Below are positions 46,189 through 55,270 of a DNA stretch of 64,000 nucleotides, piece after piece (within the stretch, counting starts at the first letter, position 1; the number at the start of each line of letters is the position of its first letter). The DNA lies in contig CAJQMR010000008.1 of the NCBI GenBank assembly GCA_905479495.1, positions 157,530 to 221,529 on the forward strand. The letters are read 5' to 3'. Made by a program: the position numbers and the translations under genes. This DNA comes from an uncultured Anaerolineae bacterium. GTDB lineage: Bacteria > Chloroflexota > Anaerolineae > Promineifilales > Promineifilaceae. A model generated the notes under the pieces. The model was not told the origin of the DNA. It did no database searches and saw nothing but the letters and a program-made list of their open reading frames with translations.

Positions 46189-46722
46189 ATGAAGTGGCAG
46201 AAGTGGATTTTAGCCTTTTTGGCTGCCTTGCTTTTGGCAGCGTGGCGACCGTGGACGGTGCAGGCTCATGCCGTGCCGGTGCAAAGCATACCGGCCGATG
46301 GCGCAGTGCTCACCAATTCGCCTAAGCAGGTGACGGTGACCTTTAGCAATGTGCTGGACCCAGCTGGCAGCCAGCTGGTGGTGTATGATCGCCGGGGGCA
46401 GAAGGTAGATATTGGTGATTGCGGTGTATCGTCAATAGACCCATCGCGCAAGACGCTGGTAACCACGCTGGAATCGGACCTGCCGCCGGGCAAGTACAAC
46501 ATTTACTGGACCAGCATCACCGACACGGACGATGTGCATGACGGCCATGTGGTGAATGGAGAGCTGGAATTTTTCATTGCAGAACCGGTCTGGCTTACCT
46601 TTTTAAAAGGGGTGGGTATTACTCTGGGCGTAGCGGCAGCGCTGGGGGGGTGGTTTGGTTTTTTAGCCACCTCACGTAAACTTAAGCGTCTGGAAAAGCA
46701 TTTGAAATTGCAGGAAGTATGA
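46189..46722 (+). CDS. CopC-like copper-binding protein with C-terminal membrane helix
   Basis: A 177-residue CopC-domain protein. The signal peptide ends at VQA, giving a mature N-terminal HAVPVQSIPADGAVL, the CopC copper site His1. A second His cluster is in DVHDGHVVNGELEF near 120. A hydrophobic helix (about 140-162) and a basic tail anchor it. It overlaps the next gene by 4 bp (ATGA), so the two are translationally coupled. Confidence 0.82.
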   Translation: MKWQKWILAFLAALLLAAWRPWTVQAHAVPVQSIPADGAVLTNSPKQVTVTFSNVLDPAGSQLVVYDRRGQKVDIGDCGVSSIDPSRKTLVTTLESDLPPGKYNIYWTSITDTDDVHDGHVVNGELEFFIAEPVWLTFLKGVGITLGVAAALGGWFGFLATSRKLKRLEKHLKLQEV

Positions 46723-47276
46723 TGAAAAAGCGTTTAAGTGTGCTGTTGTTGCTTGTAGCTGGCCTGTTGGCAGTGCCTGCGGTGAGTTATGCTCATCTGG
46801 TGGAGCTGCTTTCGTCGTTTCCAGAAAATGGGGCGATTGTGGCTGCGTCGCCAGAGGTGATTACGGCCGTTTTCAACGAAGAGATGCAGTCAGCCACCAG
46901 CACCCTGGAACTGTTCGACGCACAAGGTGTGCAGGTAGATGATGGCAGTGGCGGTGTGGACCTCAACGATCCCGATCATGCCTCAATGCAGGTGAGTGTG
47001 CCGCCACTGACTGAAGGCGCTTACACGGTGCGTTGGCATGTGGTGCTGCTGGATGATGACGCCACTTCGGGGTCATTTAACTTTTTTGTGGGGGATGAAG
47101 CTGCGGCCAACGCCGCCAATTTTGTGCCCATCCCAGACGGATCAGAAGTGGAAGCAACGGCCGTTTCCAGCACAGCTCCCAACAATACGATCTGGTTGGT
47201 GGCCGGGATTCTCGTGACAGCCCTGTTCATCGGCGGCGTATTCTTCATTTTCAGCAGACGAAATAATCCCTCCTGA
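46719..47276 (+). CDS. CopC-like protein, second copy, altered copper site
   Basis: A 185-residue CopC-domain protein with signal peptide ending SYA, mature N-terminus HLVELLSSFPENGA, and a C-terminal helix (about 157-178). The usual second site (S-x-D-G-H-x-x-x-G) reads LDDDATSG, so the distal His is missing while RWHV is kept. Copper affinity or oxidation-state preference may differ from the first copy (inference). It starts at ATG 46719 or 46722. Confidence 0.8.
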   Translation: MMKKRLSVLLLLVAGLLAVPAVSYAHLVELLSSFPENGAIVAASPEVITAVFNEEMQSATSTLELFDAQGVQVDDGSGGVDLNDPDHASMQVSVPPLTEGAYTVRWHVVLLDDDATSGSFNFFVGDEAAANAANFVPIPDGSEVEATAVSSTAPNNTIWLVAGILVTALFIGGVFFIFSRRNNPS

Positions 47277-47390
47277 ATTTCCCCGGAAACTCACTAAAAA
47301 TAATCAGTAAAACAGTTTCTGGGGAAATCTATCCCAATAAACCCCAAGATTATTCAACAATTGACGCCTCCCGGTTGACTATACTTTGAA

Positions 47391-47408
47391 TTGGTACCTG
47401 AGTACCAA
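47391..47408. promoter_or_regulatory. Operator-like palindrome before the copCD fusion
   Basis: Perfect 7-bp arms TTGGTAC / GTACCAA with a 4-nt centre (47391-47408) lie 33 bp before the start codon, just after a TATACT -10-like box (47380-47385). It might bind a copper-responsive regulator; the sequence does not match the CopY consensus. Confidence 0.4.
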
Positions 47409-47440
47409 AAATCAACGTTGAAATCCGGTGAGAAAAGCGC

Positions 47441-49366
47441 ATGCGCAAGCAGTCCCCTATTTTAATTTTTGCCACAATGTTGGCGCTCTTTTTGGCCTTG
47501 TCGACCAGCCGCAGCACCTACGCCCATGCGGCGTTGGTGCGTACGGATCCCCCAGACAGCACCGTTTTAGCTGAAGCGCCATCCCAGATACGTCTCTGGT
47601 ACAACGAGCCGATCTCGGTGAGTTTTAGTACGTTTCAGGTGCTCGATTTAGAAGGACAGCCAGTGGAACTAACCAGCATTCATCTGGATGAGTTGGACCC
47701 GCAGCTGGTTATTTTAGAACTGCCAGAAATTGAGGACGGCGTCTACAGCATCCATTGGCATGTCCTGTCTGCGGCGGATGGCCACGACACACAAGGGTAT
47801 GTGGTGTTTGGCGTGGGCAGCAGTGCGGATTTAAATACGGCCGTTGTCCACGAAGTGCAAACGGCCGTTCCCTGGACGGAAGTGATCTTGCGCTGGGCCA
47901 ACTACGGCCTGATGGCTCTGGTGATTGGTGCTGTCGTGGTTGTTCAACTTGTCCTCCCGCGCGCCCAGCGCCAAATTGTTCTCACCGATAGCTACCTGCC
48001 CACGCGCCGCCGCATCCTGAAGCTGGCCACATATGCCGCTGTCGGTTCGCTGCTTGTGGGCCTGGGCTTATACCTGTACCAACTATCCCGTCTGTTGGCC
48101 AATCTGGCCGCCGAAGCCACCTGGCTGGGTACCGGCTGGGAACTGCTGGCAGATTCCCGCTGGGGCTGGCTCTGGTTGGGGCGGCAGGTGGTTTTTGGCA
48201 CGCTGGCCATATTATTTGGCCAGATGCAAAAGCGGCGGGCTGGTTTGGGCATGGTGGCGAGTCTGTTGGTCGTAGGAACGGCCGTCTTGCAAGCCCTCAA
48301 CAGCCACGCCGCAGCCGTGACAAACCAGCTTTCCCTGGCCCTGGTGGCCGATACTTTGCATATTTTAGCAATGGGTGCCTGGCTGGGTGGGGTGGTCTCG
48401 CTTTTGGCTGGCCTGCCTGCTGTGGCTACCCGCTCATTACCAGCGCAGGCGCGTCAGCTGCGTAGAAACGCCTGGCGTATTTTTGGTCCCGTGGCGGCTG
48501 TTGCCGTGGGACTGCTCGTGTTTAGCGGGTTGGTCAGCGCTGGTTTTCAGGTGGCTACACCAGACGCCATGCTTACCAGCTTCTACGGCCAAACGCTGCT
48601 CACCAAAATTGGTCTGATGCTGTTGATGGGGCTGTTTGGTCTGTTGAACTCGGCGACCTTGCATCCTCGCGTGGCGGCACCTTTGGCCCGACTGCTCAAA
48701 AAACCAGCGGGCTGGACATTGTTCAGCGTAGACAAACTGCCCCGCTTGGTGCTGTTGGAAGCAAGTGTGGGCTTAATTGTGCTATTTGCCACGGGAATTG
48801 TTACCGCTTCGCCAACGGCCGTTGGCCCCGGCTACCTGCCGTATCCTGACGAAGAACAACCTTCCGCCATGACCCAATCGGTGGAAGATATGATTATTTC
48901 CTTCTCGTCTAAACCCAACTTGCCAGGACAAAATATTTTCTTGGTGCGCGCGGCCAGCCATCGCCGACCTGCTCCGGCGGAAGTGGCCAAAGTGATTTTG
49001 CGCTTCCGTTACCTGGAGGAAGATTTAGACACTATTTCTGTAGAAGCGCAGGAGATTGATGAAACGGCGTTCCGACTGGGTGGTGGCTACTTCTCGTTGC
49101 CCGGCCGCTGGCATGTAGATGTCGTCGTGCGTCGTTTGGGCGTGGAGGACAGCATCGGCTCATTTGAGTGGATTGTGCCGCCCACGGCCGAACCTGAACC
49201 GGTTGTTCTTTCGGATCAACCGCTCCGGCCCATTTTGCTGCCATTGGGCTTTGCCGGAATTGGGTTCCTTGCGTTTGCGATTTTCTTATTTCGGCGGCGC
49301 AAACAAGCCACAGCCAGTATTGAAGAGGTGCTGGCTGCACCAGACAATTTGGTAAGTGCCAAATAA
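47441..49366 (+). CDS. CopC-CopD fusion copper-transport protein
   Basis: A 641-residue fusion of the YcnJ type for copper uptake or delivery across the membrane. The signal peptide ends at TYA, then the mature CopC domain begins with HAALVRTDPPDSTVL and keeps both sites (HWHVLSAADGHDTQG). A CopD part follows with about eight helices (about 145-460), then an extracytoplasmic beta domain (about 475-585) and a last helix with a basic tail. It should move copper to or from the surface oxidases. Confidence 0.88.
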   Translation: MRKQSPILIFATMLALFLALSTSRSTYAHAALVRTDPPDSTVLAEAPSQIRLWYNEPISVSFSTFQVLDLEGQPVELTSIHLDELDPQLVILELPEIEDGVYSIHWHVLSAADGHDTQGYVVFGVGSSADLNTAVVHEVQTAVPWTEVILRWANYGLMALVIGAVVVVQLVLPRAQRQIVLTDSYLPTRRRILKLATYAAVGSLLVGLGLYLYQLSRLLANLAAEATWLGTGWELLADSRWGWLWLGRQVVFGTLAILFGQMQKRRAGLGMVASLLVVGTAVLQALNSHAAAVTNQLSLALVADTLHILAMGAWLGGVVSLLAGLPAVATRSLPAQARQLRRNAWRIFGPVAAVAVGLLVFSGLVSAGFQVATPDAMLTSFYGQTLLTKIGLMLLMGLFGLLNSATLHPRVAAPLARLLKKPAGWTLFSVDKLPRLVLLEASVGLIVLFATGIVTASPTAVGPGYLPYPDEEQPSAMTQSVEDMIISFSSKPNLPGQNIFLVRAASHRRPAPAEVAKVILRFRYLEEDLDTISVEAQEIDETAFRLGGGYFSLPGRWHVDVVVRRLGVEDSIGSFEWIVPPTAEPEPVVLSDQPLRPILLPLGFAGIGFLAFAIFLFRRRKQATASIEEVLAAPDNLVSAK

Positions 49367-49399
49367 CTGGTGACATTATTGATTCTCAGGAGCAGAAAA

Positions 49400-52300
49400 A
49401 TGAAATTGTTTCGATTATGGCATCAGGCAACGGCCGTATTGGTCATTCTCCTGGTGCTGCTTGTATTTATACTTGGCATTAATCTGGCGGCTAAAGCTGC
49501 CTCGCCTGGCGACCTGGACGGCACGTTTGGCTTTGGCCTCACTGGCATCACCTACACCGACGTCGGCACAGCTTCCGTAGATGAAGCCCATGCCGTGGCT
49601 CTGTTAGCGGATGGTACTTTTATCGTCGGCGGTACCAGCGATGACGATTTTGCCTTGGTGAAGTACACCGACGTGGGCGCTGTAGACACGACGTTCGGCA
49701 GCAGCGGCAAAGTGGTTACCAACATCAGCGGCAGCAACATTGATCTTATTGAAGATATTGCTGTTCAGGCTGATGGCAGCATTGTGGTGGTAGGTACCAG
49801 CACGGGAACTACGGACAGCATTGCCGTAGCCCGCTACAGCAGCAGCGGCGTGTTGGACAGCGGTTTTGGTAGTAGCGGCATTGTGCAGACCACACTCGGC
49901 GGAACGTTTGCCATGGGAACGGCCGTATCGCTGCAATCAAACGGCCAAATCATCATCGGCGGCACAAAAGATGATGACTTTGTGGTGGCAAGACTCAACA
50001 GCAGCAACGGTAGCCTAGACACAACCTTCAACACCACCGGTTACAACACCGCCGATTTCACCGGTCGTGCCGAAGAAGGGCATGGCCTGGTCATTCAGGC
50101 CAGTGGTGCGATTGTCATTGGCGGCTTCACTGATCAGGGCGACCATCAAGATTTTGCCCTGGCTCGCTTTACCAGCAGCGGGGCGTTGGACAGCACCTTT
50201 GGCACAAGCGGTCTGGCCTCGGCCGACCCCAGCGGTGGCAGCAATGATTTGGCCTACGCCCTGGCTGAACAATCCACCGGGGCGCTCGTGCTGGCTGGTT
50301 TCTCCGAAGGGGCGGATGAAGAAACTGCTCTAGCTCGCTTTACCGCCGATGGCGTGCTGGACACCACTTTTGGCAGCGGCGGCACTGTCACCACCAGCAA
50401 TCCCGGCCTGGCCGACTTTACCTACGACCTGGCCGTGCAGCCCACCGACAAGCTGGTGGTCATCGGCTTCACTCAAAACGGCGCGCCCAACAATGAAGAT
50501 TTTCGCGTGGCACGCTACAACAGCGACGGCAGCCTGGACACAAACTTTGGCGGTACCGGCATCGTCTACACCGACATCGGCACCGTGCTGAGCAACGGCA
50601 ACCATCAGGATGAAGCGTACGCTGTAGCCGTACAGCCGGACAACCGCATCATCGTAGTGGGCTTGACGGACGTGACCAGCGGCGACAAAAATTTTGCCGT
50701 GGCTCGTTACGAATCACAAAACAATGCCCCCACGTTGTTGAACGGCAGTGTCACCGGCAACGAAGACAGCACGCTTACCTTCAGCAGCACCGATTTCAGC
50801 AATAATTTTGATGATCCCGATGGCGACAGCCTGATTCAGGTGCAAATCACCGCATTGCCCAGCAACGGCAGCCTGCTGCTTAACGGCAGCCCGGTGGCCG
50901 TGAACGATGTGATTCCCGTGGCCAGCTTTGCCAACCTGACCTTTGTGCCGACGGCCGACTGGTTTGGCAGTACCAGTCTGGGCTGGAACGGTTATGATGG
51001 CATTGACTACGCGGCTACAGCAGCCACGCTGTCCATTACCATCAATCCGGTAAACGACGCACCCTCCTTTACGCGCGGCACAGACCAAACCGTGGCCGAA
51101 GATGCGGGCCTGCAAACGGTGACGGGCTGGGCCAGCAACATGAATTTGGGACCAGCTAACGAATCGGGCCAGGTGGGTACCTTTGTGGTGAGCAGCGACA
51201 ACACCACCTTGTTCCCCACGCCGCCTGCTATTGACGCAGTAACAGGCGATTTGACCTTTACGCCCGCGGCCAACGTATTTGGTTCAGCCACCGTCACCGT
51301 GCGTTTGCAGGATGATGGTGGTACGGCCAACGGCGGCGTCGATTTGTCGCCAGCACAGCAGTTTTTCATTACCGTTACGGCTGTTAATGATGCACCTTCG
51401 TTCACCGACGGCGGTGATGTGACGGTGAATGAAGACAGTGGCGCGCAGACGGTGGTCGGCTGGGCCAGTAACTTTGCCGCCGGGCCATTTGGCGAAAGTG
51501 GGCAGACCCTTGATTTATCAGTGACCTCTAACAACAGTGGCTTGTTTTCGCAGCAGCCGGACGTGAGCTTGCTCAACGGCAATCTCACCTTCACGCCGGT
51601 AGCGGACCAATCCGGCACGGCACAGGTGACGGTGACGTTGACCGATGACGGTGGCACCGCCAGCGGTGGGCAAAACAGCACCCAGGTTGTCTTTACGCTG
51701 ACGGTGAATCCAGTGAATGATGCGCCGACCTTTACTGGTGGTGGCAACCAGCAGGTGCTGGAGGATGCCGGGGCGCAAACGGTAGCTAATTGGGCCAGCA
51801 GTATGAATACAGGGTCGCCTAATGAAGCAAGCCAGACGCTCACTTTCGTGGTAACAACGGACAATGATGCGCTGTTTGCCAGTGGTCCGGCTGTAGATGC
51901 CGCGACGGGGACGCTCACCTACACGCCTGCGGACAATGCCAACGGAACGGCGACGGTTACGGCCGTTTTGCAAGATAACGGTGGCACTCTCAACGGCGGC
52001 AGCAACAGCTCCACACCGTACCAGTTCACGATTGGGGTAACGGCCGTAAATGACGCGCCCAGCTTCACCAAGGGGGCCGACCAGTTCATCGACGAAGAAA
52101 ATGGTGGTTTTTACCAAATTGTGGGCTGGGCCAGCAGCATCTCGGCTGGGGCAGCCAATGAGAGCGGTCAAACGCTTACCTTCAACGTGAGCCACGACAA
52201 TCCAGCGCTGTTTGTCGTGCCGCCGGCGATTGATGTCACCACGGGCAACCTGACCTTTACGACGATCAGCGGTTCCGGCCTGGATTTGGTCGCCAACGTC

Positions 52301-53098
52301 AGTGTGACGCTGGTGGACAATGGCGGCACGGCCAATGGCGGAGCCAATAGCTCGGCTACAGAGCAGTTCACCATCTCCCTGACGTTTGTCAACGACGCGC
52401 CCAGCTTTGTAGCCGGAGCTGACCAGATCGTTGAGGAAGATTCAGGCCCGGTGACGGTGCCTGGTTGGGCTAGCGCCATTGATCCAGGTTCGGCTACGGA
52501 AGGCGGGCAAACGCTGACCTTCCTCACCAGCAACGACAACAACAGCTTGTTTGCCGTCCAGCCCAGCGTGGACGATGCCACGGGTGACCTGAGCTTCACC
52601 CCGGCGGCTAATGCGTTTGGCGCGGCGACCGTGACGGTACGCTTGCAAGACAACGGCGGCACGGCCAACGGCGGTCAGGACACTTCAACGGCGCAGACGT
52701 TCCTCATCACCATTTCGCCCATCAACGATGCACCAACGGTGGCGGCCTTTACGCTGACGGGGACGGAGAATAGTGATTTGGCATTTACGGCCGTTTCCTT
52801 CAGCAATAACTTCAATGATGTAGACGCTGACCCTATGCAGTCCATCCGCATCAGTTCGCTCCCGGCCAATGGCAACCTGATGCTTAGCGGCTCACCCGTT
52901 TCGCTTAACCAGGTGATTCCGGTGGGGCAGTTGGGCACGTTGGTGTTTACACCAGCCACTGACTGGACAGGGGACACATCATTTAGTTGGACAGGGTTTG
53001 ATGGCACGGTGTATGCGGTAGAAACGGCCGTTGTCACCCTCACCATTGAGCCAGACACATTCACACTTTTCTTACCACTGGTGGTCAACGGCAACTAA
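49400..53098 (+). CDS. Secreted repeat protein: delta-60 propeller, cadherin-like and GWAS repeats, PLV tail
   Basis: A 1232-residue secreted protein. After a signal/anchor helix (about 10-32) come seven delta-60-type repeats (about 38-435), each with LDxxFGxxG and a DxFAVARY-type strand. One cadherin-like domain (about 440-555) follows, then five repeats of about 110 residues that start NDAPSF and carry EDxGxQTVxGWAS. A second copy of the first cadherin-like domain is next, and the end is FTLFLPLVVNGN. Repeats are similar at DNA level between 51050 and 52730, so unequal recombination could vary copy number. AGGAG lies 7 nt before ATG 49400. Confidence 0.85.
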   Translation: MKLFRLWHQATAVLVILLVLLVFILGINLAAKAASPGDLDGTFGFGLTGITYTDVGTASVDEAHAVALLADGTFIVGGTSDDDFALVKYTDVGAVDTTFGSSGKVVTNISGSNIDLIEDIAVQADGSIVVVGTSTGTTDSIAVARYSSSGVLDSGFGSSGIVQTTLGGTFAMGTAVSLQSNGQIIIGGTKDDDFVVARLNSSNGSLDTTFNTTGYNTADFTGRAEEGHGLVIQASGAIVIGGFTDQGDHQDFALARFTSSGALDSTFGTSGLASADPSGGSNDLAYALAEQSTGALVLAGFSEGADEETALARFTADGVLDTTFGSGGTVTTSNPGLADFTYDLAVQPTDKLVVIGFTQNGAPNNEDFRVARYNSDGSLDTNFGGTGIVYTDIGTVLSNGNHQDEAYAVAVQPDNRIIVVGLTDVTSGDKNFAVARYESQNNAPTLLNGSVTGNEDSTLTFSSTDFSNNFDDPDGDSLIQVQITALPSNGSLLLNGSPVAVNDVIPVASFANLTFVPTADWFGSTSLGWNGYDGIDYAATAATLSITINPVNDAPSFTRGTDQTVAEDAGLQTVTGWASNMNLGPANESGQVGTFVVSSDNTTLFPTPPAIDAVTGDLTFTPAANVFGSATVTVRLQDDGGTANGGVDLSPAQQFFITVTAVNDAPSFTDGGDVTVNEDSGAQTVVGWASNFAAGPFGESGQTLDLSVTSNNSGLFSQQPDVSLLNGNLTFTPVADQSGTAQVTVTLTDDGGTASGGQNSTQVVFTLTVNPVNDAPTFTGGGNQQVLEDAGAQTVANWASSMNTGSPNEASQTLTFVVTTDNDALFASGPAVDAATGTLTYTPADNANGTATVTAVLQDNGGTLNGGSNSSTPYQFTIGVTAVNDAPSFTKGADQFIDEENGGFYQIVGWASSISAGAANESGQTLTFNVSHDNPALFVVPPAIDVTTGNLTFTTISGSGLDLVANVSVTLVDNGGTANGGANSSATEQFTISLTFVNDAPSFVAGADQIVEEDSGPVTVPGWASAIDPGSATEGGQTLTFLTSNDNNSLFAVQPSVDDATGDLSFTPAANAFGAATVTVRLQDNGGTANGGQDTSTAQTFLITISPINDAPTVAAFTLTGTENSDLAFTAVSFSNNFNDVDADPMQSIRISSLPANGNLMLSGSPVSLNQVIPVGQLGTLVFTPATDWTGDTSFSWTGFDGTVYAVETAVVTLTIEPDTFTLFLPLVVNGN

Positions 53099-53123
53099 CC
53101 AACAACATACCCAACCACCGCAG

Positions 53124-53163
53124 AAAAAGGCTGAGTATCAACGGGGCATACTCAGCCTTTTTT
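53124..53163 (+). terminator. Terminator of the surface/copper island
   Basis: Arms AAAAAGGCTGAGTAT / ATACTCAGCCTTTTT (53124-53138, 53148-53162) and a T-run. It would work in both directions. Confidence 0.85.
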
Positions 53164-53234
53164 GCGTTTTTGGGGGGAGCCAGCGTTTCAAATTTGTGAA
53201 AAATACGCCGAACCCATTTATACTGACTCATAAG

Positions 53235-53756
53235 ATGAATATAAAAAACGGAAAACGAAGCATACGAATTGCTACAGCAGAAGATGCCAGGATATTGAGC
53301 CGATGGTGGAATGACGGCACGGTCATGGCTCATGCCGGATTTCCTGATGGTTTGGGCATAAGTGAACATAAAGTTGCCGAAATAATCCAGGAAGACGACG
53401 AGCTAAATCGAAGGCTCATCCTTGAATACGCGGGCTTGCCAATTGGTGAGATGAATTATCGAACAACAGAAGAAAAAGTTGCAGAAATTGGCATAAAGAT
53501 ATGCGATTCAGCCATGCAAAATAAGGGACATGGGACAGAATATTTGAAGATGCTGATACAGCATATCTTCACGAAAATGAAGTATGACAAAATAATTCTC
53601 GATACAAATCTCAAAAATGAGAGAGCGCAGCATGTGTATGAAAAGCTAGGGTTTATAAAAGTAAGAACGAACATTAATTCTTGGCAGAACCAGGCCGGTG
53701 AGTGGCAATCATCTGTTGATTATGAATTATCAAAGGATGAATATTTACAATGGTAA
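53235..53756 (+). CDS. GNAT acetyltransferase (RimJ/RimL-like)
   Basis: A 173-residue GNAT acetyltransferase. The acetyl-CoA loop is in MQNKGHGTEYL and the late motif in NERAQHVYEKLGF. It is AT-rich, has no ACGGCCGT, and no strong ribosome binding site precedes ATG 53235. The substrate is unknown; sequence relatives include aminoglycoside and protein N-terminal acetyltransferases. It could be recently acquired, separate from the cassette array. Confidence 0.8.
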   Translation: MNIKNGKRSIRIATAEDARILSRWWNDGTVMAHAGFPDGLGISEHKVAEIIQEDDELNRRLILEYAGLPIGEMNYRTTEEKVAEIGIKICDSAMQNKGHGTEYLKMLIQHIFTKMKYDKIILDTNLKNERAQHVYEKLGFIKVRTNINSWQNQAGEWQSSVDYELSKDEYLQW

Positions 53757-53781
53757 AAGAATACAATTAAGCGATTGGATG

Positions 53782-53836
53782 TGTAGCCGCGATTTCTTAT
53801 CGCGCATCTGGCGCGCAGTAAGAAACCGCGGCTACA
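53782..53836. repeat. Intergenic inverted repeat (TGTAGCCGCGATTTCTTA)
   Basis: Eighteen-bp arms (53782-53799, 53819-53836) match with one mismatch, and the loop itself contains CGCGCATCTGGCGCG. It lies between convergent genes and is probably a transcript end. Confidence 0.6.
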
Positions 53837-53850
53837 GTCAATGATGTATG

Positions 53851-54849
53851 TTATTGATTGAGCTGCCTCAACCATTGGTTGACAACATCCTCAAACTGTG
53901 TGGGACATTCTTCCTGTGGCACATGCCCACATTCAGCCAATACAGCGTATTCAGCGTTGGGCAGCGTATTCGCCAATCGCTCACTATCAGCAGGCGGGAC
54001 AACCGCATCGCTATCACCCGTGAGTACAAGCGATGGCTGCGAGACGGCGGCTAGTTGTTCCGTTAAATCAATCGGTGCCGTTCCCCATTCCTGCAAATAG
54101 ACCCACATGGCTTCATCCCAATCGACCACTTCCGTGTGGATTAATGTTAGGCGCATTCGCTCTTCATTAATGGCTGAAGGGTCGAGGTAGGTTTGGCGCA
54201 CAAATGCTTCACTGCTACCAATCATACGGCCGAACAGCGGACCGAGCCGCTGCACCTGGGGCAAATTGATAGCCCAAGCGGGCATACTTTCCTGAACATA
54301 GACGGCCGAATCGGCCAGAATCAGGGCCTCCACTCGTTCCGGATAGGTGAGTGCAGTCTTTAGCGCCAGCACGGAGCCGTAGGAGTTGCCGACAAGGATG
54401 GCTTTTTCCACATTGAGAGTGTCGAGCAGGGTGATTAATTGCTCAATTGCCGCATCAGCTGAATAGGGATTACGGCCGTTCCAATCATCCGCCACCAATT
54501 TCTCACTCAAACCGTAGGGAATTTGATCATAAGCAATGACGCGCCCGCGCTCATCGAAAAAGTCAAACACCTCATTCCAGGTAAACGCATTGAAAACGGA
54601 ACCATGCAGCAGGACAAATGTTGGTTCGCCTTCTCCTTGAGGTTCATCGGCGAGATAATGGATGTCGATGCCATCCGTTCCTGAAAAAGGGATGGTCAGA
54701 AACTGACTTTCTGGCGGGGCTACGGATTGTGCTGAACCGAGGTTTTCCAGCGGGGTAACGGGGATTAAGAACGGCACAATTGCCAGCAACAGCAATAAAA
54801 CAAGCAGGACAATCCCTGCCCATTTGGCAATAGTTTTAAAACGATTCAT
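53851..54849 (-). CDS. Alpha/beta hydrolase, membrane-anchored
   Basis: A 332-residue alpha/beta hydrolase with an N-terminal helix (about 10-32). The nucleophile is in GNSYGS, the acid in GDSDAVV, and the His in ECGHVPQEE. HGSVFNAFTW forms the oxyanion region. The substrate is unknown; the sequence resembles haloperoxidase/epoxide hydrolase-type members. It lies 17 nt after the monooxygenase gene on the same strand, likely in one operon under the PadR regulator. One ACGGCCGT is present. Confidence 0.82.
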   Translation of the reverse strand: MNRFKTIAKWAGIVLLVLLLLLAIVPFLIPVTPLENLGSAQSVAPPESQFLTIPFSGTDGIDIHYLADEPQGEGEPTFVLLHGSVFNAFTWNEVFDFFDERGRVIAYDQIPYGLSEKLVADDWNGRNPYSADAAIEQLITLLDTLNVEKAILVGNSYGSVLALKTALTYPERVEALILADSAVYVQESMPAWAINLPQVQRLGPLFGRMIGSSEAFVRQTYLDPSAINEERMRLTLIHTEVVDWDEAMWVYLQEWGTAPIDLTEQLAAVSQPSLVLTGDSDAVVPPADSERLANTLPNAEYAVLAECGHVPQEECPTQFEDVVNQWLRQLNQ

Positions 54850-54866
54850 TTGGTTGGCTCCTCAAA

Positions 54867-55202
54867 TTATGGGACGGGGGTCCACGCATCCATCACGGTG
54901 TAAAAATCGGCCGTTGCTTCTTGCATGGCGGTATCGAACATTTTTTGCACGGCCGTTTTACTGTGAAATTCTTGCATGGCGGGGGTTTGCAAAAATGCCT
55001 GAAAATCGCTCTTGGATCGCCAACTAGAGACAAACACAAACGGCTTTTCCGGCTTTGGCGGTTCCAGGCAGAGCGCTTGTTGCACGCCGGGCGCTGCTTT
55101 TGTTAAGGCCAACGACTCGCGGCAAAGCGCTTTCATTTGCTCATACTTTCCTTCCTGAGCCAGGAAAGTGGCATATACGGTAAATTGTCCTGTTTTAAAC
55201 AT
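54867..55202 (-). CDS. Antibiotic biosynthesis monooxygenase (ABM) domain protein
   Basis: A 111-residue ferredoxin-like ABM-domain protein of the YgiN type, starting FTVYATFLAQEGKYEQM and with the conserved FVSSWRSKSDFQAFL segment. Members act on quinones or polyketides, or degrade heme; the substrate here is unknown. AAGGAG lies 8 nt upstream of ATG 55202, which decides against the longer frame starting at 55283. It sits between the PadR regulator and the hydrolase. Confidence 0.8.
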   Translation of the reverse strand: MFKTGQFTVYATFLAQEGKYEQMKALCRESLALTKAAPGVQQALCLEPPKPEKPFVFVSSWRSKSDFQAFLQTPAMQEFHSKTAVQKMFDTAMQEATADFYTVMDAWTPVP

Positions 55203-55218
55203 CGTTATGACTCCTTTT

Positions 55219-55270
55219 TGTGTAAACCACAAATAGCCTTTGCGTTTTCTAAAAGCTTTTTGTGGTTTAC
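55219..55270. repeat. Inverted repeat around the end of the PadR gene
   Basis: GTAAACCACAAA (55219-55230) and TTTGTGGTTTAC (55259-55270) are perfect 12-bp arms. The structure overlaps the PadR stop codon and precedes the ABM gene, so it may limit read-through. Confidence 0.5.

Noticed and set aside
51007..52668. Minus-strand frames antisense to the repeat protein
   Set aside because: They mirror the repeats of the plus-strand gene and have no start signals.
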